DNA from: Thermoleophilia bacterium
Lineage (GTDB): Bacteria > Actinomycetota > Thermoleophilia > BMS3ABIN01
Reading direction: 5' to 3'
NCBI GenBank assembly: GCA_016650015.1
Contig: JAENWV010000006.1
Location: 1 to 34,658 of the forward strand
DNA length: 34,658 nucleotides
A program made the translations under genes and the position numbers. Below are positions 1-7,272 of this stretch, piece by piece; position 1 is the stretch's first letter; every line of letters starts with the position of its first letter. Under the pieces are notes generated by a model, which ran no database searches, was not told the origin of the DNA, and worked only from the letters and a program-made list of their open reading frames with translations.

Positions 1-1152
1 GTGATTGAAGTCAATTATCCGCGACAGGAAAGCGGGCTGGAATCAGAATGGCAGCGGGTCATGGAAGCCGTCGAAACCGACCGCGACCGCCTGCTTACCG
101 CCGTGAACGGAGTGTTCGGCGAAACAACCGTCCTGGCGGCGCCCACCGGCACCAGCGCCGAAACCATGGTGCAAGCGGCCGGCGTCGCGGCTGGACGGGC
201 TCTGGCAACCCGGCTGAACCCGGAAATCGCCGGGGAGGAGCAGGCCCTTCTGGTGCATTTCCCCGACCTGACGGATGATGGACGTGATTATTACGCGATC
301 GCGGCGGCGGACCCGCAAACCTTCTCCGCCACCATATTCCCCGAGATGGACTCCCTGATTAAAAAACTGGGCCGGACTGCCCGTTATTTTGAAGAGCAGC
401 GACAGACCATCGTCAGCGAACGGGCTGATGTGGACCGCGAGGTCAGCGCCCTGCTGCACCGGCAGGTCGTAACAGACACAACCGGCGCCATCGGGGCGGC
501 GTTGCTCGAGGATCAGATCGCCAGCCTGTCTCGCATGTTCGGTATGCTGGCGACAGATTCGCTGCTCGTGCGCCAGTCTTCCGATGGCATGTCGCAGTAC
601 ATCAAACAGCTTAATCGAGAGTTGAAGGTGATCACGGCGCCTGGATCATCAGATGAGATCGGCGCCCATTACGTCAACCGCTTCAGCCTCGATCTGGCCG
701 AGACCCACGCCGAAAGTCACAATCTGGATTTTTCACGCCAGAACGCCCAGGCGGCCATCGAAGTAGTCCGTACACAGGTGGAGATCATGCGGGCCGGAGA
801 GGAGGCCGCCATACAGCAGCAGAGTCAGGAGATCCTCTCCCGCAGCCTGGTGCTGCAAAAGGAGCGACTGGCGCTGCAGGTTGCCGCGGGCTTTGTCGAG
901 TTTGTTCTGGTGTTTTACTATGTGCTGAAGTCCTGGGAGGGCGTAGTCGGGCAGGAAATCGTGGAACACATCCCACCTTTGTGGCGGCTGGCCGTAATTG
1001 GCGGCTTCTCGGCGGCGGCGGCCCTGGGGACCCATTTCCTGGCCCAGGCGCTGCAACATCAATCCTGGAAGAACCGGGGTTTATGGTTTTCGGTGTCACT
1101 GCTGGTTTTATCGCTGGCGACTATGGTAATGCTGACAGTAGCCAATGAATAA
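1..1152 (+). CDS. unknown protein, coiled-coil region plus C-terminal membrane segments
   Basis: I do not recognise the family. The 383-residue product is soluble-looking and charged for about 285 residues, with helical, coiled-coil-prone stretches at about 120-155 and 245-290. It then has three hydrophobic segments at about 290-310, 328-350 and 360-380, so a large N-terminal domain would be held at the membrane by a C-terminal anchor. No catalytic motif is visible. The frame is open from the first base, a GTG, and no upstream sequence is available to show a ribosome site, so the true start may lie outside the window. The next gene on the same strand begins 17 bases after its stop and may be co-transcribed. 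The reading frame is long and has plausible composition, so it is real; its function is open. Confidence 0.75.
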   Translation: MIEVNYPRQESGLESEWQRVMEAVETDRDRLLTAVNGVFGETTVLAAPTGTSAETMVQAAGVAAGRALATRLNPEIAGEEQALLVHFPDLTDDGRDYYAIAAADPQTFSATIFPEMDSLIKKLGRTARYFEEQRQTIVSERADVDREVSALLHRQVVTDTTGAIGAALLEDQIASLSRMFGMLATDSLLVRQSSDGMSQYIKQLNRELKVITAPGSSDEIGAHYVNRFSLDLAETHAESHNLDFSRQNAQAAIEVVRTQVEIMRAGEEAAIQQQSQEILSRSLVLQKERLALQVAAGFVEFVLVFYYVLKSWEGVVGQEIVEHIPPLWRLAVIGGFSAAAALGTHFLAQALQHQSWKNRGLWFSVSLLVLSLATMVMLTVANE

Positions 1153-1169
1153 GAAATGGAGGCGCGGAC

Positions 1170-1367
1170 TTGGATGTAATCAAGCTGATGGAAAAGGCGA
1201 TTGAAAACGAGCGTCAGGCTCGGGACATGTACCACGAAGGAGCGGCGGCGGCTGAGGATCCGGAAACGCGTTCGATTTTCGAACAACTCGCCCGGTGGGA
1301 AGAGGATCACGAGCGTATTTTGCGGGAGCGCCTGGCAACGCTCAGGTTGATCAAGGGCCAGCAGTAA
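1170..1367 (+). CDS. rubrerythrin/ferritin-like half-length protein
   Basis: This 65-residue protein resembles one helix pair of a rubrerythrin-type ferritin-like fold. Helix 1 carries ENERQARDMY (an ExxARxxY pattern) and helix 2 carries WEEDHERIL, whose ExxH-type pair would bind iron in full-length proteins. Full rubrerythrin domains have four helices and two such pairs (about 130 residues), so a diiron site would need dimerisation. The start is TTG, supported by GGAGG at 1158-1162 seven bases upstream; no ATG fits. The 3' end overlaps the convergent minus-strand gene by 17 bases. A role in peroxide or iron handling is inferred from the family only. It could instead be a non-metal-binding remnant, but the intact frame and strong ribosome site argue for a functional gene. 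Confidence 0.72.
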   Translation: MDVIKLMEKAIENERQARDMYHEGAAAAEDPETRSIFEQLARWEEDHERILRERLATLRLIKGQQ

Positions 1368-1980
1368 TCAGGGTTGAGGCTGGCGGGGCTGCCTCGATCC
1401 GCGACACAACCAGGCTGCCGGCCTTCCAGACATAAATTGTGCGCTTCGATGCCGAGGGGCAGCAGTCCGGATCGCCGGTATTATAGACCGCTTCTGACTC
1501 CACGAGCATCGGTCGCTGCACAGAAACCTCACCCTGCGCCACCCGGGAGCGCTCAAAAAGAACCGTTGCCGAACTGCCGTTTTGCATTCCGTATAGCCGC
1601 CAGTCGAGCGGCCGGTTTTCGCCTTCACCCCGGATCATCACCAGCGCCTCCTCGGTGCCATCGCTGTTGATATCCAGGTAAAGGACATTCTCCAGAACCT
1701 GTGAACCCGCGAGTTCATCGGTAACCAGCCCCTTGAAATCGACCTGCCTGATTGACGACCCGCCCGACGCGGCGCTACCGTTAGCCGCCGGCAGGCTGCC
1801 GCCTCCGGTCACAGCCTGGCCTGACTGGCCGTGCGCGCCCGCCGGAGGATAGGCGGAGTCGCCAACCGATGGCCCGTTACTGTCCGAGATCAGCCAGAGA
1901 AAAACCACAACCGCTGCGGCGAAAACGATAACGACAACCGTCGCCAGTTTCTGGTGGTTTTGCAGAAAATCAGTCAACAC
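1351..1980 (-). CDS. membrane-anchored hypothetical protein
   Basis: A 209-residue protein with one N-terminal membrane segment (about residues 12-32, LATVVVIVFAAAVVVFLWLI) followed by a low-complexity linker rich in Gly, Ser, Ala and Pro (about 33-75) and an extracytoplasmic domain. The C-terminal domain contains LDINSDGTEEALVMI, the sort of 'DxNxDG' segment seen in secreted proteins that report a numeric quantity, and a CC pair at about 172-173. There is no lipobox cysteine, so it is a signal-anchor protein rather than a lipoprotein. GTG start at 1980 lies directly after the TGA stop of the preceding 74-residue gene, which implies translational coupling. Its function is unknown; similarity to actinobacterial secreted LppP/LprE-like proteins is only an impression. 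Confidence 0.7.
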   Translation of the reverse strand: MLTDFLQNHQKLATVVVIVFAAAVVVFLWLISDSNGPSVGDSAYPPAGAHGQSGQAVTGGGSLPAANGSAASGGSSIRQVDFKGLVTDELAGSQVLENVLYLDINSDGTEEALVMIRGEGENRPLDWRLYGMQNGSSATVLFERSRVAQGEVSVQRPMLVESEAVYNTGDPDCCPSASKRTIYVWKAGSLVVSRIEAAPPASTLITAGP

Positions 1981-2205
1981 TCATCCCTTCCGGCTTAGGC
2001 CACGTATTACCAGGATGACAACTGGCGCCGCCCAGACTATCAACCAGAACAGGGCGGTAACCGCGACAGCCGCAACGCTGTATTGAGGCTCGTCGGTGAT
2101 CCTCGGCCCATATACCTGGAAAAGGAATATCCCCAGCCCCGAGGCACAGGCCACGCTCCAGACGAGGATGATATATTGATAAATTTTTGGCATGGCAATT
2201 TGCAT
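1981..2205 (-). CDS. small two-helix membrane protein
   Basis: A 74-residue protein with two hydrophobic segments (about residues 9-31 and 43-67) and a positively charged C-terminus (RGLSRKG), which predicts a small hairpin-like inner membrane protein with cytoplasmic ends. The start at 2205 is ATG; a second ATG at 2193 would remove four residues and is equally possible. It is immediately followed by the anchored 209-residue protein, with stop and start codons adjacent, so the two probably function together. No family is recognised. It begins right after the terminator hairpin of the upstream PP-loop gene, so transcription must start at a local promoter or read through. Confidence 0.6.
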   Translation of the reverse strand: MQIAMPKIYQYIILVWSVACASGLGIFLFQVYGPRITDEPQYSVAAVAVTALFWLIVWAAPVVILVIRGLSRKG

Positions 2206-2236
2206 GTTTAAAGGGGCGGCCCTGCGGGCCGCCCCT
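2206..2236 (-). terminator. intrinsic terminator after the PP-loop gene
   Basis: Perfect 11-bp inverted repeat: AGGGGCGGCCC at 2212-2222 and GGGCCGCCCCT at 2226-2236 with a 3-base loop. Read on the minus strand, the hairpin is followed by TTTAAAC, a short T tract. It lies 54 bases beyond the stop of the minus-strand gene ending at 2290. The short T tract makes termination efficiency uncertain, but the hairpin itself is unambiguous. Confidence 0.7.
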
Positions 2237-2289
2237 GAATGATACCGGAAAAATGACGCCCCGGGAATCTGCCGGGCTAAACCGCCGCC

Positions 2290-2982
2290 CTAGAAATAAC
2301 CCAGGTCGCGCAGCTGCCCCATGATCTCCTCTTTTTCCTGTGAGCGGCCTTCACGCTCAGGGCCGTCACCGCGGAGGCGGGTGCTCTTCTGGGTACACGG
2401 TTTGCAGCCAAGGCTGCGATAGCCCTGGTCATAGAGTTCGCAATAGGGCAAGTTGTACTTTTCGATGTAGTCCCAGATGTCCAGTTCGCTGAAATGGAGG
2501 ATGGGCTGTACGCGTGTGTGTTCAGGCCGTTCGGAGAAATACTCCTCATTGATCCGGGCCGGCTGTTCGTCCCAACGCACTGCCGTGGCCAGCGCCGTCC
2601 ATCCGTGCTCCTCAACCGCCATGTTGATGGCCTCCGCCTTCATCACCCGGCAACACTGCTCGTGGTCCTCGGCAAGCTTGATGGTCTTGAGACCCTCGGT
2701 GTTAGTGGTAATGATCAGGTCAAGGTCCCAGTCGCGGGCGATGCGATCGCGAAAATCCAGTGCTTCCTTGAATTTTACTGTGGTGTCAAGATTGAGAACC
2801 GGCACCGGCACCTTGCCATCGCCAGCCCTCTTGAACAGGTGCAGCATCACCAGTGAGTCCTTGCCGCCGGTAAAAGTCGTCGCCAGCTTGCCGTCGAAAC
2901 GCTGCAGGGCTTCACCGATGATCTCCAGGCTTTTTTCTTCCTTCTGCTCGAGCGTCCAGTTCTTTGTGTCTTCGCTGCCCAT
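2290..2982 (-). CDS. PP-loop adenylyl-sulfate family protein (CysD/CysH-like)
   Basis: A 230-residue protein of the adenine-nucleotide alpha-hydrolase (PP-loop) superfamily that acts on APS/PAPS. Visible motifs are the PP-loop TFTGGKDS (residues 36-43), VLNLDTTVKFKE (62-73), and YRSLGCKPCT (188-197). The tail EREGR...LRDLGYF resembles the C-terminus of CysD (sulfate adenylyltransferase subunit 2). However, CC at 110-111 and C193/C196 have the spacing of the four [4Fe-4S] ligands of bacterial APS reductases. The C-terminal ECGxH catalytic cysteine of those reductases is absent. It may therefore be an iron-sulfur CysD-like enzyme rather than a reductase. No cysN or other sulfur gene is adjacent. 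The ATG start has AGGGAA just upstream. Assignment to the superfamily is secure; the exact reaction is not. Confidence 0.8.
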   Translation of the reverse strand: MGSEDTKNWTLEQKEEKSLEIIGEALQRFDGKLATTFTGGKDSLVMLHLFKRAGDGKVPVPVLNLDTTVKFKEALDFRDRIARDWDLDLIITTNTEGLKTIKLAEDHEQCCRVMKAEAINMAVEEHGWTALATAVRWDEQPARINEEYFSERPEHTRVQPILHFSELDIWDYIEKYNLPYCELYDQGYRSLGCKPCTQKSTRLRGDGPEREGRSQEKEEIMGQLRDLGYF

Positions 2983-3179
2983 TATTCCCTAGTGATTGTG
3001 GACCAGAGTCGGATCAGGCTGCTTGTCAGCCATGCAAATCGGCCCGGTTTGCATATAAAAGTATTTTACCTTAATTACACCGGTTTTTCCCGGCCCGCTT
3101 TATGCGCAACCGCTACTGCATATTCCGGTCATTATCGGCCTGACGCTTTTTACCTTGACCTGAATTTACCCCTGGATAT

Positions 3180-4312
3180 TCAGGACCTGACAATAAAGCT
3201 GAGCAAGCGGTTGAGCATGGCGGCTAGCTCGAAGCGGCGGGGCAGGGCGTAGTCTCCCGGATGCCGGCCTCCAGCCGCGTCGTCGCCTGTCAGATCCGTG
3301 CATTCAAAGTCTTCGCCACCCTGCCTGTGCGGCGAAATAACATCCAGTCCGCCAGCTCTGACATCCGCAAGCAACCTGTCGAGCACCCGTGTCAGCGTTG
3401 ACTCGCCATCAAAGTAACCCTGTCGCAGGCCGTACCAGACCATGTCGCCAATGGCGCGGGTCTGGCTCCGGTCTATCAGTTGCTCGACGCAGGTCAGGTC
3501 TGCCATCTCCCTGCCGCACAGGATTGTCCTCAGGCCCTTGGCGGCAACCTTGTCCTTACGCCCGCGCCGCGGGTTCAGTCCTCGCGCTAGCGGCACTCTC
3601 GGCCGCAGCGGCCCAAATCGGCCGCCGCCATCACGACGCCCGATACTCTTGCGGGCCGCCGCGATTTCCCGCGCCTGCCCGGTGACTACCCTCGGCTCAT
3701 AATTATCCATGGCTATGACTGTATCAGCGACCTCGAAGTATTCGCCGGATCCGCCCATCACCAGAACCGTTGACACACCATGCTCCCTGTAGAGGTTTCT
3801 CACCTGATCGATGAAGGGGGTGACTGGTTCTTTTTCGCGGGCGATGAGCTGCTGCATCATCTCGTCCCGGATCATGAAATTGGTCGCCGAGGTGTCCTCG
3901 TCGACCAGCAGGAGCCGTGAGCCAGCCTCCAGCGCCTCGGCTATATTTGCGGCCTGCGATGTGCTGCCGCTGGCATTTTCAGTGCAAAATGACACCGTGT
4001 CTGTTCCGAAGGGCAGGTTGTTTATAAAAGGGCTGTGTCCACCTTCTCCACCCGCCGGTCGTCTTCAGCCCTGATTTTGACCGCGTCATCACGGCGGGCC
4101 ACCAGCTCGCGGCCGTCACCGGGAATGTGGCTCTAGACGCCACGCTCCAGAGCTGAAAGCAGTGTGGATTTACCGTGGTAGCCGCCGCCGATCAGGGAGA
4201 CTCCCTCGGGGATGCCCATGCCGCTGACGCGACCGCGATTGGGCAGCTGTAATTCAAGAAGCAACTCCGGCGGTGACTGGAAACTGACCACACTACTTCC
4301 ACTGGCGCAGTC
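3180..4312 (-). pseudogene. decayed ABC-class ATPase gene (PF09818-type)
   Basis: The minus strand encodes pieces of the predicted ABC-class ATPase family (ABC_ATPase, normally about 560 residues). From upstream to downstream these are FQSP...LPNRGRVSGMGIPEG, a Walker A-like GGGYHGKSTLL, SHIPGDGRE, SPFINNLPFG, ASGSTSQAANI, LLLVDEDTSATNFMIRDE, and a C-terminal domain ending FELAAMLNRLL. The gene is broken three ways. The N-terminal ~200 residues are missing upstream of about 4312, where the hydrogenase leader begins. A TAG at 4133-4135 replaces the tyrosine expected before SHIPGDGRE. A one-base loss near 4034-4037 shifts the frame between the VD and SPF parts of the conserved VDISPF segment. 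The downstream reading frame (3180-3995) is intact. Function of the family is not established. I am confident in both the family and the inactivation. Confidence 0.88.
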
Positions 4313-4508
4313 GGTCGCCCGGCAAACATAGCAGGACGCACGGACGGAAAATTCGTCACCCGGTTTCATTCCTCCCCCTGGTGGGGAGAAAGGAAAAATA
4401 TGACATGCATGCAATAGTGTTATAGAGTTTGTCTTGCTCCTGACGGGAGCGCACTGACATAGCCGCCCGAAGAATCGGACGGCGCTAATAGAGGGAGGTC
4501 GAGGAACC
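4313..4508 (+). promoter_or_regulatory. leader and probable promoter region of the hydrogenase operon
   Basis: The 196 bases between the broken ATPase gene and the hydrogenase start must hold the operon promoter. A weak candidate is ATGACA (4400-4405) with TATAGA (4421-4426), but the spacer is only 15 bases. Downstream, GCCG(4462-4465)...CGGC(4480-4483) encloses CCGA-AGAA-TCGG, giving an 8-bp hairpin with one mismatch in the untranslated leader. A second small hairpin, GCTCC with GGAGC, precedes it. GGGAGG at 4493-4498 is the ribosome site. No known regulator site was recognised. Confidence 0.35.
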
Positions 4509-5627
4509 TTGGAACACGAAGAGATGTCCCTATTTCCCGGGTTATCGCGAAGAGATTTCCTCAAGAGCTGTGGCGCGCTGGCCGGCCTGATAGGCCTCAG
4601 CGGACCCATGGCGGCGCCGAGGGTCGCTCGGGCCCTCGAGCAGATGGCCAAACGCCCCTCGGTTGTCTGGTCATGTTTTCAGGAATGTCTGGGCTGCTCG
4701 ATAAATCTCCTGCAATCGCGGAAACCCAATCCGGCCAATCTGATCCTGCAGCAGATTTCCCTCGACTACCACGAAGCGGTCATGGCCGCCGCGGGCTCCC
4801 AGGCGGAAAAGAGCTTCCGGGAGACCGTCGACTCCAAAGATTTCTATTACGTGGTGGAAGGCGGCATCGCCACCGGCATACCCGAAGCCTGCACCATCGG
4901 CGGCAAGACCTCGATGGATATCTGCAAGGATACTTACCAGAAGGCCAAGGCGACCATCGCCATCGGCACCTGCGCCACCTACGGCGGCATCCAGGCGGCG
5001 AAACCCAACCCCACCGGCTCCAAGGGTGTAGCCGACTTCCTCAGGGAAGATGGCGGCATCAAGGATCCCGTGGTCATCAACTCGCCGCGCTGCCCCGGCA
5101 ACGCGGACGACACGGTCGCCATCCTGCTTTACGCCATCGTCAACAAGAAGCTGCCTGAGCTGGACAGTCTGGGCCGACCCAAATTCCTCTTCGGCCAGAC
5201 CGTGCACGACAACTGTGAGCGCCGCGGTCACTTCGACGCCGGCGAGTTCGTGGAACAGTTTGGCGACGAGGGCTCCCAGGAGGGCTGGTGTCTGTATAAG
5301 GTCGGCTGCAAGGGACCGGTGGCCTATGCTCCCTGTCCCAAGACCCGCTGGAACGCCAACACCGCGTGGCCGGTTTCGGCCGGCGGGCCGTGCATCGCTT
5401 GCTCGGAGCCGGACTTCTGGGACAAGCATTCGCCGTTTTATGAAAAAGCGCCGGGCATCATGCTGCCGGGCGATATCACACCCACCCAGATCGGCGTCGG
5501 CCTCGGGGCCCTGACGGCAGCGGGCATCGGCGCCCACTTCGTCGGCCAGGCCGCTACCGGCCGGCTATTCAAAGGGGCGCCGGTAGAAGGCCAAAATGAA
5601 CCAGGCTCCGAAGAAGGAGGTAAGTAG
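4509..5627 (+). CDS. [NiFe]-hydrogenase small subunit, Tat-exported
   Basis: The electron-transfer subunit of a membrane-bound group 1 uptake hydrogenase. An N-terminal Tat signal (SRRDFLK at 13-19, then a hydrophobic stretch) targets the folded dimer outside the cytoplasm. Proximal cluster ligands are C60 and C63 (ECLGCS), C155 (GTCATYGG) and C195 (SPRCPG). The distal cluster has H233, C236, C261 and C267, and the medial cluster C276, C295 and C298. P288 (WPV) is at the position that is proline in standard enzymes with a [3Fe-4S] medial cluster and cysteine in Desulfovibrio [NiFeSe] enzymes. A weakly hydrophobic C-terminal segment (about 325-347) may help anchor it. Start TTG at 4509 has GGGAGG ten bases upstream; ATG at 4524 is an alternative that keeps the Tat motif. 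Its stop abuts the ATG of the large subunit, whose ribosome site lies inside this gene. Confidence 0.96.
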   Translation: MEHEEMSLFPGLSRRDFLKSCGALAGLIGLSGPMAAPRVARALEQMAKRPSVVWSCFQECLGCSINLLQSRKPNPANLILQQISLDYHEAVMAAAGSQAEKSFRETVDSKDFYYVVEGGIATGIPEACTIGGKTSMDICKDTYQKAKATIAIGTCATYGGIQAAKPNPTGSKGVADFLREDGGIKDPVVINSPRCPGNADDTVAILLYAIVNKKLPELDSLGRPKFLFGQTVHDNCERRGHFDAGEFVEQFGDEGSQEGWCLYKVGCKGPVAYAPCPKTRWNANTAWPVSAGGPCIACSEPDFWDKHSPFYEKAPGIMLPGDITPTQIGVGLGALTAAGIGAHFVGQAATGRLFKGAPVEGQNEPGSEEGGK

Positions 5628-7262
5628 ATGACCAAAGTAGTCATCGATCCCATCACCCGGATAGAAGGCCACCTGCGCATCACCTGCGTGGTGGAAAACG
5701 GCAAGGTAACGGACGCCTGGAACACGGCGACCATGTTTCGCGGTTTTGAAATCTTCATGAAGGACCGCGACCCCAAGAGCATCTGGCAATTCGCCCAGCG
5801 GATCTGCGGCGTCTGCCCGACACCGCACGCCTATAATTCGGTGCGGGCGGTGGAAAACGCCGCGGGGATGAAAACGGTGCCTGACAGCGTGCGCCTCATC
5901 CGCAACATGATGGAGACGACACAGCTGGCCTACGATCACATCCTCTGGTTTTATCACCTGAACGGCTTCGACTACGTCAACGTGCCCAACGCGCTCAACG
6001 CCAAGCCGGGCACACCGGGGCTCAAGGCGGTACAGGACCAGGTCAAGGCGGTCGTCGATTCCGGACAGCTCGGCCCCTTCGCCAACATGTACTGGGACCA
6101 CCCCGGCTACAAGCTGCCGGCGGACATGGACTTGGAGATCACGGCCCACTACCTGCAGGCGCTGGACATCCAGCAGAAAGCCTGCGACGCCAGCGCCGTC
6201 CTGGGCGGCCGCTATCCCATGATCAACAACTACGTGCCGGGCGGCGTCACCCAGATGCCCAGCATCGAGGATATCGAGTTCTATATCTCGCAGATGGGGA
6301 TCGTCAAGGACTTCATCGACACCGTCATGGTGCCGGACCTGCTGGCCATCGCGCCCTACTATCTCGACCTGGCCACTTACGGCAAGGGAGTCGGCAATTT
6401 CCTCACCTGGGGCGTGCTGGACGAGAAAAGTCAGGATCCCTATGACCGGCTCTTCCCAAGAGGCGGCATCTTCGACGGCAAGCTGGCGCTGGAGAAGGTC
6501 GACCTCGCCGAGGCCCGCAAATATACCAAGACCTCCTGGTTCCCGGATGACTTGGGCGGCGGCAAGCATCCGCTCGAGGTGGGCCAGATACCGCAGCAGT
6601 TCACCAAGATGCCGGCCATGGACGGCACGGCCGGACCCGCTGCCAACGACAAGTACGACTGGACCCAGGCGCTGCGCTACGGCAAGGAGGTCCGCCCCAT
6701 GGAGGTCGGACCGCTGGCCCAGGTGCTGGTCGCTTACCTGGCCGGCCGGCCCGAAGCCAAGAAGCTAGTGGACGACACCCTGGCCGCGATCGGGCATGCC
6801 GGCGATCCCACGGTGCTGCTTTCCAACCTGGGCCGCGTGGCCGCCCGCGTCCTCAAAGCCAAGATCAATTCCGACAACGCCCTGCGCTGGGCCAATGAAC
6901 TGCTGGCCAACATCGGTAGCGGCGAAACCAAGATCTACGAGGAGCTGGACTTTAGCAAGGACGGCACCGGCGAGAGCGGCTGGGACGCTCCCCGCGGGGC
7001 GCTGGCCCATTACGCCAAGATCAAGGGCGGCAAGATCGACACCTACGCGGCGAATCCGCCGTCCAACTGGAACCTCTCACCCAGAGACGACAACGGCGTG
7101 CGCGGTCCGGTCGAGGAGGCCCTGGTGGGGATACCGGTGGTCGATACCGAGAAACCACTGGAGATCTTGCGAACCGTGCACACATTCGATCCATGAATGG
7201 CTTGCGCGGTTCACGTGATTGAACCGAAATCCAACAAAGTCCTCAAGTTCCAGGTGCGGTAG
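5628..7262 (+). CDS. [NiFeSe]-hydrogenase large subunit with selenocysteine (TGA at 7194-7196)
   Basis: The catalytic subunit, which oxidises H2 at a Ni-Fe centre. It starts MTKVVIDPITRIEGH. The N-terminal nickel motif RICGVCPTPH gives C60, C63 and H67. A naive reading stops at TGA (7194-7196) after FDP, but the frame continues in register as MACAVHVIEPKSNKVLKFQVR to TAG at 7260-7262. This exactly completes the family's DPCxxCxxH ending with selenocysteine 523 in place of the first cysteine (DP-U-MAC-AVH; C526, H529). The full product is 544 residues. Maturation proteases of this family cut after that histidine, so a 15-residue tail (V530-R544) should be removed after nickel insertion. A SECIS-like hairpin lies at 7207-7226. 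The cytochrome gene starts 10 bases after TAG. Loss of the nickel-binding motif by true termination is very unlikely, since the tail is fully conserved. Confidence 0.94.
7194..7226 (+). promoter_or_regulatory. bacterial SECIS-like element of the hydrogenase large subunit
   Basis: Ten bases after the TGA there is a perfect 7-bp hairpin: CGGTTCA (7207-7213), loop CGTGAT (7214-7219), TGAACCG (7220-7226). Numbering the U of UGA as 1, the loop GU is at 22-23; in the E. coli fdhF SECIS the SelB-contacting GU is at 23-24. The hairpin sits inside codons for A527 to P533, so it is compatible with a coding function. Position, size and loop GU all fit a SelB-dependent element; binding itself is inferred. 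Confidence 0.78.
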
Positions 7263-7272
7263 GCGATCTGTT

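Noticed and set aside
3064-3158. TTTTACCTTAA (3064-3074) and TTTTACCTTGA (3148-3158) as regulator sites before the PP-loop gene
   Set aside because: Two copies of an AT-rich 9-mer 84 bases apart in a noncoding gap are too weak to call an operator.
5565-6569. 334-residue open frame antisense to the hydrogenase large subunit
   Set aside because: It has no family features and arises from the GC-rich codon pattern of the real gene; the same holds for the long antisense frames at 4671-5537 and 24019-25002.
7219-7272. Extended N-terminus of the cytochrome b subunit
   Set aside because: This stretch encodes the Sec-read-through tail of the hydrogenase large subunit; the family N-terminus fits ATG 7273.
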